Positions 21,221 to 32,178 of a stretch of 64,000 nt of DNA are shown piece by piece. Numbering within the stretch: the stretch's first letter is position 1; every line of letters begins with the position of its first letter. The DNA lies in assembly GCF_020532705.1 (NCBI RefSeq), contig NZ_JAJAVD010000004.1, forward strand, positions 682,001 through 746,000, read 5' to 3'. The DNA is from Methylobacillus caricis. GTDB lineage: Bacteria > Pseudomonadota > Gammaproteobacteria > Burkholderiales > Methylophilaceae. Under the pieces are notes generated by a model. The model worked only from the letters and a program-made list of their open reading frames with translations. It searched no databases and was not told where the DNA came from. Position numbers and translations under genes: made by a program.

Positions 21221-21236
21221 TGTTTCACGTGGAACA
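21221..21236 (-). promoter_or_regulatory. parS site (exact consensus, inverted)
   Basis: TGTTTCACGTGGAACA on the plus strand is the exact reverse complement of the parS at 21164. The two sites face each other in the mnmG / PEP-CTERM intergenic region. Confidence 0.92.
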
Positions 21237-21393
21237 ATTTAAAAAATAGAATTCTCACGTATAAAACCACCCATTCGGACTATATGTTTGCTCCCTAATA
21301 TTGTGTTATTTTATGTTAACCAGCTGATGTATTACAAATAACAAGAGTACAGCGGGCAATGGAGTGACTCACTTAACTTTCGGGGGAATAATC

Positions 21394-22416
21394 ATGTTAT
21401 TACGTTCTTTCATGCTGTCAGCATTTGCTGCCGCCATGCTCTTCAATGCTGGCGCAGAAGCTGCACTGGATGCCAACCAAACTCTCAATCAATTCAACGC
21501 AATTGTATTTGGCAACATTAACTCTTCTTCACATATAGACGGCCGCACTTGGGTTGGCGGCAATGTTAATGGAGGTGAATATGTTGGTCACCCAAATGAC
21601 ACTCCAGCTTCTGGATATGCAGGCCTCACGGTCAAGGGCAACGCCAATAACATTAAAGTGAATGGTTATGGCTCAGCCATTGGAGGGAATTTAAGTAATT
21701 CCGCTATGAACAAGGGCAGCAATGTAATTCTAGGTTCTGTAAGCAATACCAACCTCAATGATGGCCCAGCATATGTCGCAGGCAGCGATAGCGGCAGCAA
21801 CTTTAATGGTGGCAAGCTTTCCAGTCCCAATTCCCTGATGCAGGGATATCTAGATGCTGTGGATTCCACAAATTTCTACAGTGTGCTCAGCAACACCTCC
21901 AGTCAACTGCGTCAGTTGGATAGCACCAGTTCCGTCATTCAAAATGGCAATCGCGCTACCTTCAGCGCAAGTGCAGATAGTACCGGTTTGGCTGTCTTCA
22001 ATCTTACCGACATTGAAGCAGGGTCGATTTTCAGTCTTGCCGAGTTTGATTTCACACTGAATGGCGCATCCACCGTGGTAATCAATGTTGCATTAACAGA
22101 CATTACGATTAGCGCCAATTTCATTAACGGCTCTGCCCACCAAATCGGGAGTTCAGTCATCTGGAATTTTTACAATGCGACCACTGTCACGCTGAATAAT
22201 GAATTTGGCGGGTCGGTATTGGCACTGAATGCAGACCTGACCAATAACCAAAATATTGAAGGTGGTGTATTTGTAAAAAACCTAACCCAGAACGGCGAGA
22301 TCCACTTGCAGCCCTTCACTGGCAATATAATTACCGCAGTCCCTGAACCATCAAGCTATGCCATGCTTTTGCTCGGGCTTGGCCTGATTGCACTTACGAT
22401 GCGTCGCCGCATGTAA
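21394..22416 (+). CDS. PEP-CTERM protein with choice-of-anchor A domain
   Basis: This 340-residue exported protein starts at MLLRSFMLSAF after a GGGGGAA ribosome-binding site. It has a signal peptide to about residue 24 (cleavage around AGAEA-A). An Asn/Gly-rich beta domain follows (FNAIVFGNINSSSHIDGRTW, VGGNVNGG, then TDIEAGSIFSLAEF and VFVKNLTQNGEIHLQPF) typical of the choice-of-anchor A family. The C-terminal sorting tag VPEPSSYAMLLLGLGL ends in a membrane helix and MRRRM. PEP-CTERM proteins are processed by exosortase and tend to accompany exopolysaccharide or biofilm loci. No exosortase is in the window. An upstream in-frame start at 21364 would disrupt the signal peptide. It stands alone and is inserted, opposite in orientation, between mnmG and mnmE. 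Confidence 0.9.
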   Translation: MLLRSFMLSAFAAAMLFNAGAEAALDANQTLNQFNAIVFGNINSSSHIDGRTWVGGNVNGGEYVGHPNDTPASGYAGLTVKGNANNIKVNGYGSAIGGNLSNSAMNKGSNVILGSVSNTNLNDGPAYVAGSDSGSNFNGGKLSSPNSLMQGYLDAVDSTNFYSVLSNTSSQLRQLDSTSSVIQNGNRATFSASADSTGLAVFNLTDIEAGSIFSLAEFDFTLNGASTVVINVALTDITISANFINGSAHQIGSSVIWNFYNATTVTLNNEFGGSVLALNADLTNNQNIEGGVFVKNLTQNGEIHLQPFTGNIITAVPEPSSYAMLLLGLGLIALTMRRRM

Positions 22417-22432
22417 ATCAGTTTAAGCAACT

Positions 22433-22467
22433 AATAAAAAAGCCCGGATCTCCGGGCTTTTTTATTA
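22433..22467. terminator. Bidirectional terminator between the PEP-CTERM gene and mnmE
   Basis: The GCCCGGA/TCCGGGC stem with A-run before and T-run after serves the rightward PEP-CTERM gene and, read in reverse, the leftward mnmE. Confidence 0.88.
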
Positions 22468-22501
22468 GACATTGTTAACTGGAATATCAAAAACACAAAA
22501 G

Positions 22502-23842
22502 TTATTTGCCAATACAGAAACGACTGAAAATTTCACCCAAGAGATCATCAGGAGTAAATTCACCAGTAATGGTATTAAGCGCCTCCTGGGCAAGTCTCAA
22601 TTCTTCTGCAAACAATTCTGGCTGCAATAACAATTGGCCTGCAGTGTCTAGATAATTACGCACCTGCTCCAGTGCCACAAGATGACGGCCCCTGGCCATG
22701 AAAACGCCTTCACCGCTGGGTTGCCATCCTGCAATTTCCAGCAAACGCTGTCTTAAGAGTTCTATACCATCACCAGTCTTGGCCGAGAGATAGATGTGCG
22801 ACTGACCCTCAATTTCTTCGGACTTGGGAGTAGCAGAGTCAAGATCAATCTTGTTGTGTATCCATATTTTTGGCAAAAACTGCGGTAATCGCCCCACAAT
22901 CGATTTTTCCACGTTTCCAATACCATGAGCTGCATCAAGCAATAATAATGCAACGCTGGCGTTTTCTAGAGCTCGCCATGTACGGGTGATTCCATGCTGT
23001 TCCACTTCATCATCAGTCTCTCGCAAGCCAGCCGTATCGATAATATGCAGTGGTACTCCATTGATTTGTATGGAGTTTTTTATCGTGTCTCTTGTAGTGC
23101 CAGCCACTGGGGTTACAATCGCCACTTCTTCACCAGCCAATTGGTTCATCAGGCTGGATTTACCAACATTCGGCTGACCAACCAGTACAACCTGCATTCC
23201 CTCACGCAGCAAATTTCCCTGTTGGGCTCCCCTGAACACGGCCTCCAAATCTGAAGCGACCTGAGCGAGTTTTTCTGCAACCCGCCCTTGGGAAATAAAG
23301 TCTATATCCTCTTCCGGAAAATCCAGGCAAGCCTCTACATATAGTCGCAGGTCTATCAGTTGTTGCAGCAAGGCATGGATACGGGAAGAGAATTCCCCTG
23401 ATAAGGATTTGACGGCGCTACGTGCAGCCGCTTCGGTCGCAGCATTGATCACGTCAGCAACAGCTTCAGCCTGGGCCAAGTCTAATTTATCGTTGAGATA
23501 GGCACGGCGCGTAAACTCACCAGGCTCAGCCTGGCGTGCACCCAGAGCAATGCAACGCTTGAGCAATATCTGCATGAGTGCAGCACCGCCATGGGCCTGC
23601 AATTCAAGAACATCTTCACCAGTATAGGAATTCGGACCGGGGTAATAAATGGCGATGCCCTGGTCAATCAGGACCTGGTCGGTGTCACGAAAAGGAAGGT
23701 AAGCCGCGTGGCGTGGAGGAGGGCAATGTCCCAGCACTGCCTCCGCAATCAACCGACTTGAAGGGCCTGAAACCCGCACCACGCCAATACCACCGGAACC
23801 GGTGGCAGTGGCAATGGCGGCAATGGTATCAACGGCGTGCAT
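22502..23842 (-). CDS. mnmE: tRNA modification GTPase MnmE (TrmE)
   Basis: This protein of about 446 residues, taken from the ATG at 23842 ([26 protein letters not shown]), begins at the usual MnmE N-terminus. It has a formyl-THF-binding domain, a helical domain and an inserted GTPase (G1 GQPNVGKS, G2 GTTRD, G3 DTAGLRE, G4 NKID), ending with the catalytic C-terminal CIGK. It acts with MnmG on U34 of tRNAs. The chosen start sits behind AAGAAGGGAA and overlaps the yidC stop by 14 nt. A longer frame reaching 23905 would add 21 unrelated residues and is less likely. Confidence 0.96.
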   Translation of the reverse strand: MHAVDTIAAIATATGSGGIGVVRVSGPSSRLIAEAVLGHCPPPRHAAYLPFRDTDQVLIDQGIAIYYPGPNSYTGEDVLELQAHGGAALMQILLKRCIALGARQAEPGEFTRRAYLNDKLDLAQAEAVADVINAATEAAARSAVKSLSGEFSSRIHALLQQLIDLRLYVEACLDFPEEDIDFISQGRVAEKLAQVASDLEAVFRGAQQGNLLREGMQVVLVGQPNVGKSSLMNQLAGEEVAIVTPVAGTTRDTIKNSIQINGVPLHIIDTAGLRETDDEVEQHGITRTWRALENASVALLLLDAAHGIGNVEKSIVGRLPQFLPKIWIHNKIDLDSATPKSEEIEGQSHIYLSAKTGDGIELLRQRLLEIAGWQPSGEGVFMARGRHLVALEQVRNYLDTAGQLLLQPELFAEELRLAQEALNTITGEFTPDDLLGEIFSRFCIGK

Positions 23843-25484
23843 TTCCCTTCTTCTTGGCAGCCGCTGCACGTTCAGTCGAACGATTGATATGCCACTGCTG
23901 TGCAATAGAAAGGATGTTGTTCACCAACCAGTAAAGTACCAGACCAGCCGGGAAGAAGAAGAAGAACACACTGAACACGATAGGCATGATGGCCATGACC
24001 TTGGCTTGCACAGGATCAGCTGGCTTCGGATTCAACTTGGTCTGGATGATCATGGTAGCGCCCATGAGGATAGGCAGCACATAGTATGGATCGATCGCGG
24101 ACAAATCCTGTATCCACAACATGAACGGCGCATGACGCATTTCTACGCTGCCAAGCAACACCCAGTACAAGGAAATGAATACCGGGATCTGTACCAGGAT
24201 AGGCAAACAACCGCCCATAGGGTTGATCTTCTCGGTCTTGTACATTTCCATCATGGCCTGATGCATCTTCTGCTTGTCATCGCCATATTGCTCTTTCAGG
24301 CGTTGCAAACGCGGTGCCAGCTCGCGCATATTAGCCATGGAGCGGTAACTTGCTGCAGACAATGGGTAGAACGCCAGCTTGATCAGCACGGTCAACAGGA
24401 TGATTGCCACACCCCAGTTATGTACCAGCTTCTGTATGGAAGACAACACCCAGAAGAGGGGGGAAGCAATCACGGTCAGCCAACCATAATCTACAGTGTA
24501 TTCCAGGCCAGGAGCCACACTCTTGAGGTCGCTCTGCGTTTGCGGACCAGCGTAGAGCCTTGCTTTTACATCCACAGTCTTGCCTGGCTCAATGTTGCCC
24601 ACATGGCTCACGCTCCCGATAGAGTAAATTTTGTCGGCCAACTTCTTGGAGTAAAACTCGCGTGCCAAACCATCCTGCGGAATCCAGGCACTGACAAAAT
24701 AATGTTGTACCAACCCAACCCATCCATCACTGGTGTTCTTGGACAGATTGGTCTTGGACATGTCAGAGAAGCTGAGCTTCTTGTACTTGTCAGCTTCCGT
24801 GAAATAAGCGCCACCAGTGAATGTAGGCATCATGCGCGAACCCTGGCGGGATTCGCTATCGTGCACAATCTGGTAATAGATGGAAGGATCAATCGCGGCA
24901 GTGCCGTTGTTGCGGATCTGATAGTTCACGTCAATGGCGTAACTGTCACGATGGAAGGTATAAATCTTGTCGACTTCAACACCATTTTCACCTTTCCAGG
25001 TCAAGCGCACATCCAATGTATTGGCACCAGGTGCCAGCTTGTAATTACCTGCATCAGCGGTAAATGTCGCTTTATGGGTAGGCAACTCATTACCGATCAG
25101 GCCAGTCTGCGCCACATAAAGGGCAGGGGAGGCCTTGTCATCCATGAGGATGAAGTCCTTGTTCAGATCATCATCTTCCTTGTGCTCACGCAACTCCAGG
25201 CGGCGCAGGTCGCCTCCAATGGTATCGATGCCTGCCTTGTACAAGTCAGTTTCAACATTGATACGTCCAGCGGTTTGCAGGTGGAAACCGTTTTCAATAG
25301 GCAATCCCGCCTGACTGGCTGGCTGGCTGGCCGATTTTGCTGCTTGAGGAATACTGCCATCTTCTGCCGGTTGGACCTGGCTGGCCGTAGTGGAGACAGG
25401 CTTATGGTCGCGCTGCCAGGAATCCCAGAGCATCAATATGGAAAAGGAAAAAATGACAAACAGAATCAGGCGTTTGGTATCCAT
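23829..25484 (-). CDS. yidC: Membrane protein insertase YidC
   Basis: This 551-residue inner-membrane insertase has an N-terminal membrane anchor (about 5-20) and a large periplasmic beta domain (about 55-330). The conserved Oxa1/YidC core of five helices follows ([42 protein letters not shown]). The C-terminal tail is basic. It inserts small membrane proteins such as AtpE and helps Sec substrates fold. It is in the conserved run rpmH-rnpA-yidD-yidC-mnmE. Confidence 0.98.
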   Translation of the reverse strand: MDTKRLILFVIFSFSILMLWDSWQRDHKPVSTTASQVQPAEDGSIPQAAKSASQPASQAGLPIENGFHLQTAGRINVETDLYKAGIDTIGGDLRRLELREHKEDDDLNKDFILMDDKASPALYVAQTGLIGNELPTHKATFTADAGNYKLAPGANTLDVRLTWKGENGVEVDKIYTFHRDSYAIDVNYQIRNNGTAAIDPSIYYQIVHDSESRQGSRMMPTFTGGAYFTEADKYKKLSFSDMSKTNLSKNTSDGWVGLVQHYFVSAWIPQDGLAREFYSKKLADKIYSIGSVSHVGNIEPGKTVDVKARLYAGPQTQSDLKSVAPGLEYTVDYGWLTVIASPLFWVLSSIQKLVHNWGVAIILLTVLIKLAFYPLSAASYRSMANMRELAPRLQRLKEQYGDDKQKMHQAMMEMYKTEKINPMGGCLPILVQIPVFISLYWVLLGSVEMRHAPFMLWIQDLSAIDPYYVLPILMGATMIIQTKLNPKPADPVQAKVMAIMPIVFSVFFFFFPAGLVLYWLVNNILSIAQQWHINRSTERAAAAKKKGNARR

Positions 25485-25517
25485 AAATCTCTTATCTAGT
25501 AATTAAGGCCATCAACA

Positions 25518-25736
25518 TCATGGCACTGGATCATGTCCGCCTGCATGCCAAGGATGGCATCTGGACAACCGGCGTATCGTATAAAAAGCACCGCGCAGGG
25601 CGCCATGCTTTTGTATGGCTTCAATTGCATATTGCGAGCAGGTTGGGGAAAATCTGCAGCTCTGGCCAATGAATGGACTCAATGTCCATTGATATATCCT
25701 GATCAGGACAATCAATACACTAGAGAACAGTTTCAT
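25518..25736 (-). CDS. yidD: Membrane protein insertion efficiency factor YidD
   Basis: This small protein of about 72 residues has the family core IYQWTLSPFIGQSCRFSPTCSQYAIEAI...HGALRGAF and conserved cysteines, with an amphipathic N-terminus. It is thought to assist YidC-dependent insertion. The ATG at 25736 follows GGCGGAA, while a start three codons earlier is possible. It overlaps the 3' end of rnpA, as is usual in this operon. Confidence 0.93.
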   Translation of the reverse strand: MKLFSSVLIVLIRIYQWTLSPFIGQSCRFSPTCSQYAIEAIQKHGALRGAFYTIRRLSRCHPWHAGGHDPVP

Positions 25737-26109
25737 TTCCGCCATTATGCTTGATCAGCTTGCGCTGTAAATTTTCAGCCAGCTCAACAAACTCCAGCTG
25801 AAGCTCCGCAAAATTCTTTGCAGAAAACAGCTTTTGAGGCCTGGCCACAATATCCAATCCCTGCAATTGGTCTTGCCTTACCCTGAACAGTTCCCGTAGT
25901 ACGCGCTTCATGTAATTACGATCCACTGCCCGACGAGCGACTTTCTTACCCACTATAAGCCCCAGGCGAGCATGACCCAAGTTGTTGGGCTGATAATGTA
26001 GAACAATATAACGCCCGGAAACCCGCTTGCGGAAATTAAAAACGGATGAAAATTCATCCGTTTTTAATAATTTTGCCCGACGTGTAAAAGCGTATGAAGG
26101 CAAAACCAT
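25720..26109 (-). CDS. rnpA: Ribonuclease P protein component
   Basis: This 129-residue basic protein has the RNR-type motif RNYMKRVLRELFR and the upstream GLIVGKKVARRAVDR segment. It aids the RNase P RNA in removing 5' leaders from pre-tRNAs. It lies between rpmH and yidD in the standard order. Confidence 0.96.
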   Translation of the reverse strand: MVLPSYAFTRRAKLLKTDEFSSVFNFRKRVSGRYIVLHYQPNNLGHARLGLIVGKKVARRAVDRNYMKRVLRELFRVRQDQLQGLDIVARPQKLFSAKNFAELQLEFVELAENLQRKLIKHNGGNETVL

Positions 26110-26143
26110 GTATGGCTAATCGCCTTGACGGCGAACGGCTGAA

Positions 26144-26278
26144 TTAAACAGCCAGGCGAGCACGGCCCTTGGCACGGCGCGCAGCGATCACAGCGCGGCC
26201 ACCACGGGTCTTCATACGCACCAGGAAACCGTGGGTGCGAGCGCGACGAACTTTCGAAGGCTGATATGTGCGTTTCAT
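26144..26278 (-). CDS. rpmH: 50S ribosomal protein L34
   Basis: This is a 44-residue, strongly basic protein starting [19 protein letters not shown] and ending KGRARLAV, a textbook L34. It is too short for ordinary ORF thresholds but certain. It is the first gene of the leftward rpmH-rnpA-yidD-yidC-mnmE run, divergent from dnaA. Confidence 0.98.
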   Translation of the reverse strand: MKRTYQPSKVRRARTHGFLVRMKTRGGRAVIAARRAKGRARLAV

Positions 26279-26401
26279 GAGAATCTCCGATGACTTCTAT
26301 GCGTTACTAATCAAAAGGGCGTAATTTAACCTGATTACACAGGGTTATGTCAATGTTTATTTAGGAAATACATCAGCTTGTGAAAATGATTGTGGCTTGC
26401 C

Positions 26402-26410
26402 TGTGGATAA
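26402..26410 (-). promoter_or_regulatory. DnaA box in the rpmH-dnaA intergenic region
   Basis: TGTGGATAA is the exact reverse complement of the DnaA box TTATCCACA, 145 bp upstream of dnaA. It probably mediates dnaA autoregulation, or belongs to a bipartite origin with the boxes beyond dnaA. Confidence 0.75.
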
Positions 26411-26554
26411 GTTGTGGTAAACAAGCTAGAATCATCCATCCGGTTCAGGGCAAAACCTTGATCATCCGGCATCAACCCGGTCAATCAATAAGAGCCGGAA
26501 GTATTCATTCTGAATTAATCCTAAATCAGTCACTGCGGGAGTTTCGGGCAACCG

Positions 26555-27976
26555 ATGGAAAATTTTTGGTCTATTTGTCTCGGTCGCTTCGAAGAAGAAT
26601 TATCAGCGCAGCAATTCAACACTTGGATCAAACCATTGAGGTTTGAGGCTGGCAATGGGATTTTACGCTTGCTTGCCCCTAACCGTTTTGTTCAGCAATG
26701 GGTGAAAGACCGCTTCCTGCAGAAAATAGAAACGCTTGCGGAAGAAGTCTATCCCGGTGCCGTCCAGATTGAGTTGGCGTTATACGATGCCACCGACAAA
26801 AAGCTGGCGCCAGCAGCTTCAACCTCAAAAAAGCCTGAAAGCCCACGCACTGAGCCAGCAGCGCTTACAGTTGAATCTGAAATTGCCAAGGCAACCAAGA
26901 GTGCAAGCCCGGCTCGTGCAGCCAATGTCGTGAAAAAAGCCAAGCCCGCCGTTGAAACCAGTGGGCTGAATCCTTCTTTTACTTTTGAGAACTTCGTTAC
27001 CGGCAAGGCCAATCAATTGGCACGCGCCGCCGCCATTCAGGTAGCAGAAAATCCTGGTACTGCTTACAACCCCTTATTCATCTATGGAGGAGTAGGACTG
27101 GGCAAGACTCATGTCTTGCAGGCGATCGGCAATCACCTTAAGCAGCAACGCCCGGATGCAAAAATCCGCTATCTCCATGCAGAGCGTTATGTTTCCGATG
27201 TTGTCAAAGCTTACGAGCACAAGGCATTTGACGAATTCAAGCGCCAATACCATTCCCTCGATTTGCTATTGATTGACGATATCCAGTTTTTTGCCAAGAA
27301 GAGCCGTACCCAGGAAGAATTTTTCTATGCCTTCAACTCCCTGATTGAAGCCAAAAAACAAATCATCATCACTTGTGATACCTATCCCAAGGAAATTGCG
27401 GATGTAGACGAGCGCCTGCGTACCCGTTTCAGTTGGGGCCTGACAGTCGCTGTTGAGCCACCTGAACTGGAAATGCGCGTGGCCATCCTGCTGAAAAAAG
27501 CCGAGGTTGCCCGCGTCGACCTGCATGAAGACGTTGCCTTCTTCATTGCCAAGCAAGTCCGCTCAAGTGTCCGTGAGCTGGAAGGTGCCCTGAACCGCAT
27601 CATTGCCATGGCCAATTTCACCGGCCATGCAATAGACGTGAGCCTGGCCAAGGAAGCATTGAAAGACCTGATTGCAGTGCGGGGCCGGCAAATTACCATT
27701 GAGAATATCCAGAAAACAGTCGCTGATTATTACAAGATCAAGGTTGCGGAGATGTACAGCAAAAAGCGTTCACGCAATTTTGCCCGTCCCAGGCAGATTG
27801 CCATGGCTTTGGCACGTGAGCTGACAAATCACAGCTTTCCGGAAATTGGCGAGGCTTTTGGCAGCCGCCATCACACTACCGTGATGCATGCTTGCGATGA
27901 AATCGAGCAGTTACGTCAGAACGATCCCAATGTTGGACGCGATATATCAGTATTGATACAAGTCATCAGGGATTAA
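26555..27976 (+). CDS. dnaA: Chromosomal replication initiator DnaA
   Basis: This 473-residue protein has four recognisable domains: an N-terminal DnaB-interacting domain (FWSICLGRFEEELSAQQFNTWIKPL), a variable Pro/Ala/Lys-rich linker to about residue 140, an AAA+ core and a DNA-binding domain. The core has Walker A GGVGLGKTH and Walker B LLLIDDIQFF, and the C-terminal domain IV carries the signature GEAFGSRHHTTVMHACDEI. It opens the origin at DnaA boxes. It is divergent from rpmH and is followed by dnaN and gyrB. Confidence 0.99.
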   Translation: MENFWSICLGRFEEELSAQQFNTWIKPLRFEAGNGILRLLAPNRFVQQWVKDRFLQKIETLAEEVYPGAVQIELALYDATDKKLAPAASTSKKPESPRTEPAALTVESEIAKATKSASPARAANVVKKAKPAVETSGLNPSFTFENFVTGKANQLARAAAIQVAENPGTAYNPLFIYGGVGLGKTHVLQAIGNHLKQQRPDAKIRYLHAERYVSDVVKAYEHKAFDEFKRQYHSLDLLLIDDIQFFAKKSRTQEEFFYAFNSLIEAKKQIIITCDTYPKEIADVDERLRTRFSWGLTVAVEPPELEMRVAILLKKAEVARVDLHEDVAFFIAKQVRSSVRELEGALNRIIAMANFTGHAIDVSLAKEALKDLIAVRGRQITIENIQKTVADYYKIKVAEMYSKKRSRNFARPRQIAMALARELTNHSFPEIGEAFGSRHHTTVMHACDEIEQLRQNDPNVGRDISVLIQVIRD

Positions 27977-28198
27977 AAGTTAAGCTATGGATAGCCTGTG
28001 AATAGAAATGCGGTTTAGGCGCAATTTTCAGAAAGCGTTAAAATAGCCAACATTCTATCCACAATAGTTTATAACAGTGTCAAGATAGTTGAATTGAAGT
28101 TAGCAAGTTGAATTAAAAAGAAAAAATAGAGTTATCAACAGAAGTTTCTAACATTATTGTTATTATCAATTTATATTTTCTATTTAGGTTTTAAAGAT
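27977..28198. other. Candidate replication origin (oriC) between dnaA and dnaN
   Basis: The 222-bp spacer contains near-consensus DnaA boxes: CTATCCACA (28055-28063) and TTATCAACA (28132-28140), each 8/9, plus a weaker TGTGAATAG (27997-28005). A very AT-rich stretch at about 28105-28198 could unwind. Together with the dnaA-dnaN position this is typical of oriC. The box in the rpmH-dnaA spacer shows that the alternative location cannot be excluded. Confidence 0.55.
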
Positions 28199-29302
28199 AT
28201 GAATATCAAAATCAATCGCGATACGCTGCTAAAACCTCTTTCATCTGTAAGCGGCATTGTTGAAAGACGTCATACCTTGCCTATCCTTTCCAACCTGTTA
28301 CTGGAAGCCAAACAAGATAAAATTGTCTTGACTGCCACAGATCTGGAAATGCAAATCTCACTTTCTGTAGAAACAGCTGTAGGTGGTGAATTATCAACAA
28401 CAATCTCTGCGAAGAAATTGCTGGATATTTGTAGGTCCCTGCCTGAAAACGCCGAAATCACGATGGCAACCCAGGAAAGTAAAATCCAGGTTAAGACTGG
28501 CAAGAGCCGTTTCAACCTGCAAACTCTGCCTGCCAATGACTATCCGGTCATGACAAAAGCAGCGGGAGCAACCAACACTGTCATCAAGATCGGCCAGAAA
28601 TCACTCAAGCGCCTGCTAAAGCAAGTTGAATTTGCCATGGCTCAACAAGACATCCGTTATTACCTCAATGGTTTGCTATTCGAGGTGAATGGCAATCGCC
28701 TTAATGTGGTAGGCACTGATGGACACAGACTGAGCTTTACCTCAACTGAACTTGGCAGCAGCTACGAAAAACAGGAAATCATTCTTCCACGTAAAACCGT
28801 GATTGAATTGATAAAGTTGTTGGACGAAAGCGAGGAAGAAGTCACAATAGAGGTTGCCAGTGGTCAAGCTAACTTTGCATTTGGTGATATCAGGTTGATT
28901 TCAAAGGTAATTGACGGAAAATTTCCAGATTACACACGTGTTATTCCGAGCGGTCATCAAAACAGTTTCACTGTGGATCGGATGATGATCCTGCTTTCCA
29001 TGCAGCGTGCCTCGATTCTTTCCAATGAAAAATATCGTGGAATCCGCATGGTATTGACTGAAAACAGTTTGAAACTGATCAGTACAAACAGTGAGCAGGA
29101 AGAGGCCGAAGAGGAACTCGAAATCAACTATGCAGGTAGTGCGCTGGACATAGGCTTTAATGTGACCTACATGATTGATGTACTGAATAACGTCGACAGT
29201 GAAAATGTCGTATTTTCTTTTGCAGATGCCAACAGCAGTTGCTTGGTCACTGTTGAAAATGACAACAACTACAAATACGTAGTAATGCCAATGCGAATTT
29301 AA
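28199..29302 (+). CDS. dnaN: DNA polymerase III subunit beta (sliding clamp)
   Basis: This protein of about 367 residues, starting at MNIKINRDTLL, is composed of three clamp folds, with VERRHTLPILSNLLL near the N-terminus and the C-terminal VVMPMRI that contributes to the partner-binding cleft. It tethers polymerase to DNA. An in-frame ATG 14 codons earlier (28157) would add an unrelated hydrophobic leader and lies in the AT-rich origin region, so the internal start is preferred. Confidence 0.97.
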   Translation: MNIKINRDTLLKPLSSVSGIVERRHTLPILSNLLLEAKQDKIVLTATDLEMQISLSVETAVGGELSTTISAKKLLDICRSLPENAEITMATQESKIQVKTGKSRFNLQTLPANDYPVMTKAAGATNTVIKIGQKSLKRLLKQVEFAMAQQDIRYYLNGLLFEVNGNRLNVVGTDGHRLSFTSTELGSSYEKQEIILPRKTVIELIKLLDESEEEVTIEVASGQANFAFGDIRLISKVIDGKFPDYTRVIPSGHQNSFTVDRMMILLSMQRASILSNEKYRGIRMVLTENSLKLISTNSEQEEAEEELEINYAGSALDIGFNVTYMIDVLNNVDSENVVFSFADANSSCLVTVENDNNYKYVVMPMRI

Positions 29303-29329
29303 GGCATTGTTTTATTGAATTAAATTGAT

Positions 29330-31750
<2,421 letters not shown>

Positions 31751-31773
31751 GATGTAAATTCGCACATTCAAGG

Positions 31774-31812
31774 AAAATATTGCCGGCAGTGGGTATCTGC
31801 CGGCAATATTTT
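31774..31812 (+). terminator. Terminator of gyrB
   Basis: Perfect 15-bp arms (31774-31788 and 31798-31812, core TTGCCGGCA/TGCCGGCAA) surround a nine-base loop and end in TTTT. The remaining spacer to 32032 holds only a weak promoter candidate, TTGCAG-17-TATAGC (31980-32008). Confidence 0.85.
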
Positions 31813-32032
31813 CTCAAGTTGTCTTCCTCTGCATCATGCGCTTGGGCAATAAAAAATAGTTGCTTCTTCAAGCCAGCCTAGTAACTCCGACGATCTGTTT
31901 TCAGTCCCCTTTTATTCCAGTGCACTCATTCGCGCCATTTTTCCTGTGCGATCAATATGTAAGTAGTAACGTTTCTTGCTTGCAGTACTGTCAGTGAGCT
32001 AGTATAGCTTCATTATTCGGGGGGACTGCAAC

Positions 32033-32158
32033 ATGATCAGGACAATGCTGCCATGGCATGTGGATGTAAGTTTGCGCGTATTGGAAATGAATAGCGCCAG
32101 TGGCACTCTGACAGATCGCCGGGATGGGCCTGATAGCACGTTGGCCTTAGCTTTGTAA
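32033..32158 (+). CDS. Possible 41-residue leader peptide ahead of the phosphorelay operon
   Basis: An ATG preceded by a G-rich Shine-Dalgarno (CGGGGGGACT) opens 41 codons (MIRTMLPWHVDVSLRVLEMN...) ending at TAA, 20 bp before the kinase start. The kinase itself lacks a clear ribosome-binding site, so translational coupling to this frame is conceivable. No family is recognised. It may be chance. Confidence 0.3.
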   Translation: MIRTMLPWHVDVSLRVLEMNSASGTLTDRRDGPDSTLALAL

Positions 32159-32178
32159 GCTGAATTGGACTGGTGTTG

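Noticed and set aside
23802-25499. Long plus-strand frame of 565 codons opposite yidC
   Set aside because: It is antisense to a clear yidC, its His/Gln-rich composition is that of a mirrored coding frame, and it has no domain.
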